Shown: in pieces, positions 20,474 to 20,608 of the stretch
How the letters are laid out: each line of letters starts with the position of its first letter
Numbering within the stretch: the stretch's first letter is position 1
Source of the DNA: a virus
Length of the DNA stretch: 20,608 nt
IMG/VR virus record: IMGVR_UViG_3300025276_000272
Coordinates: 1 to 20,608 of that record
Strand: one strand, 5' to 3'
Notes under the pieces: model-generated
What the model saw: the letters and a program-made list of their open reading frames with translations, nothing else
Databases searched by the model: none
Told to the model about the DNA's origin: nothing
Program-made: the position numbers and the translations under genes

Positions 20474-20608
20474 TGTGTTAGTTCTCCTTGTGTGGGTGGT
20501 TGTGTGTTGAAACGTGTGCAGTGCCAAGCATCTGTGCCTATCTGCCAATCCTGTTGTGAAGGATATGTGAGCACCACGTGCCATGTGCCTGATGTGGGCT
20601 CCAAGGAG
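20470..20608 (-). CDS. C-terminal end of an unknown protein (5' part outside window)
   Basis: A frame open from the right edge ends at TGA 20472-20470 and gives 45 residues: SLEPTSGTWHVVLTYPSQQD, then WQIGTDAWHCTRFNTQPPTQ and GELTQ. The tryptophan-rich, strand-like content and the ATGA overlap with the next gene argue that it is real, and that the ATG at 20584 in another frame is not used. The protein is not recognised. Confidence 0.5.
   Translation of the reverse strand, partial: SLEPTSGTWHVVLTYPSQQDWQIGTDAWHCTRFNTQPPTQGELTQ

Noticed and set aside
20474-20584. Longer N-terminus of the NUMOD3-like protein from ATG 20584
   Set aside because: The added residues (His/Thr-rich) read as an out-of-frame shadow of the gene cut by the window edge, and ATG 20473 has a strong ribosome site.
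1-20608. Possible lack of AAGCTT as a second avoided site
   Set aside because: I did not notice a copy, but only about seven would be expected, so the evidence is weak compared with GCWGC.

Overview
The window is a stretch of an AT-rich (roughly 60% A+T by eye), tightly packed genome of a tailed double-stranded DNA phage. Every gene I can support lies on the minus strand, so biological order runs from high to low coordinates. Many genes are joined by TAATG or ATGA stop-start overlaps. The content is the head and long-tail assembly module of a lambda/HK97-type siphovirus: terminase, portal, scaffold, capsid, connectors, tail tube, tail chaperone with a -1 frameshift, tape measure, distal tail proteins, hub and a J-like tip. 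There is no sheath or baseplate gene. Several protein styles (the fibre with LTNKT and QQSIKAYVD units, ETR nonapeptide repeats, the GLFTSDPT protein, the SpeD-like enzyme) recall uncultured marine phages. The host is probably a marine bacterium, but nothing here fixes it. No integrase, repressor, tRNA or CRISPR array is seen.

Right to left. 18990-20608 holds five small genes of mostly unknown function, one with a NUMOD3-like motif and one cut by the window edge. 14309-18910 holds the host-recognition module: a 1037-residue repetitive fibre, a small structural protein, a protein with three 40-residue repeats, and a probable fibre-tail adaptor. 11161-14309 holds the small terminase, large terminase and portal. 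9245-11160 is an accessory island between portal and scaffold: a tiny basic peptide, an unknown protein, a SpeD-like pyruvoyl decarboxylase homologue, a cysteine cluster protein, a small unknown, and an HNH endonuclease with its own sigma70-type promoter. 7553-9163 holds scaffold and major capsid, closed by a strong terminator. 1-7398 holds connectors, tail tube, chaperones, tape measure and tail tip; the last gene runs off the left edge.

Three signals stand out at genome scale. First, the pentamer GCWGC (GCAGC/GCTGC) was not found once by eye in 20.6 kb, although GCSGC occurs more than 40 times; this looks like escape from a restriction system. Second, the octamer AWTAAATA occurs five times on the coding strand, each time 25-50 nt before a start codon and in all four intergenic gaps longer than 60 nt: a candidate phage late-promoter element resembling the T4 TATAAATA box. 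Third, in front of the fibre gene this element sits inside the loop of a hairpin that would hide the fibre ribosome binding site, an arrangement like that of T4 gene e. No stretch over 300 bases lacks a gene; the largest gaps (7399-7552, 11022-11160) are described below.
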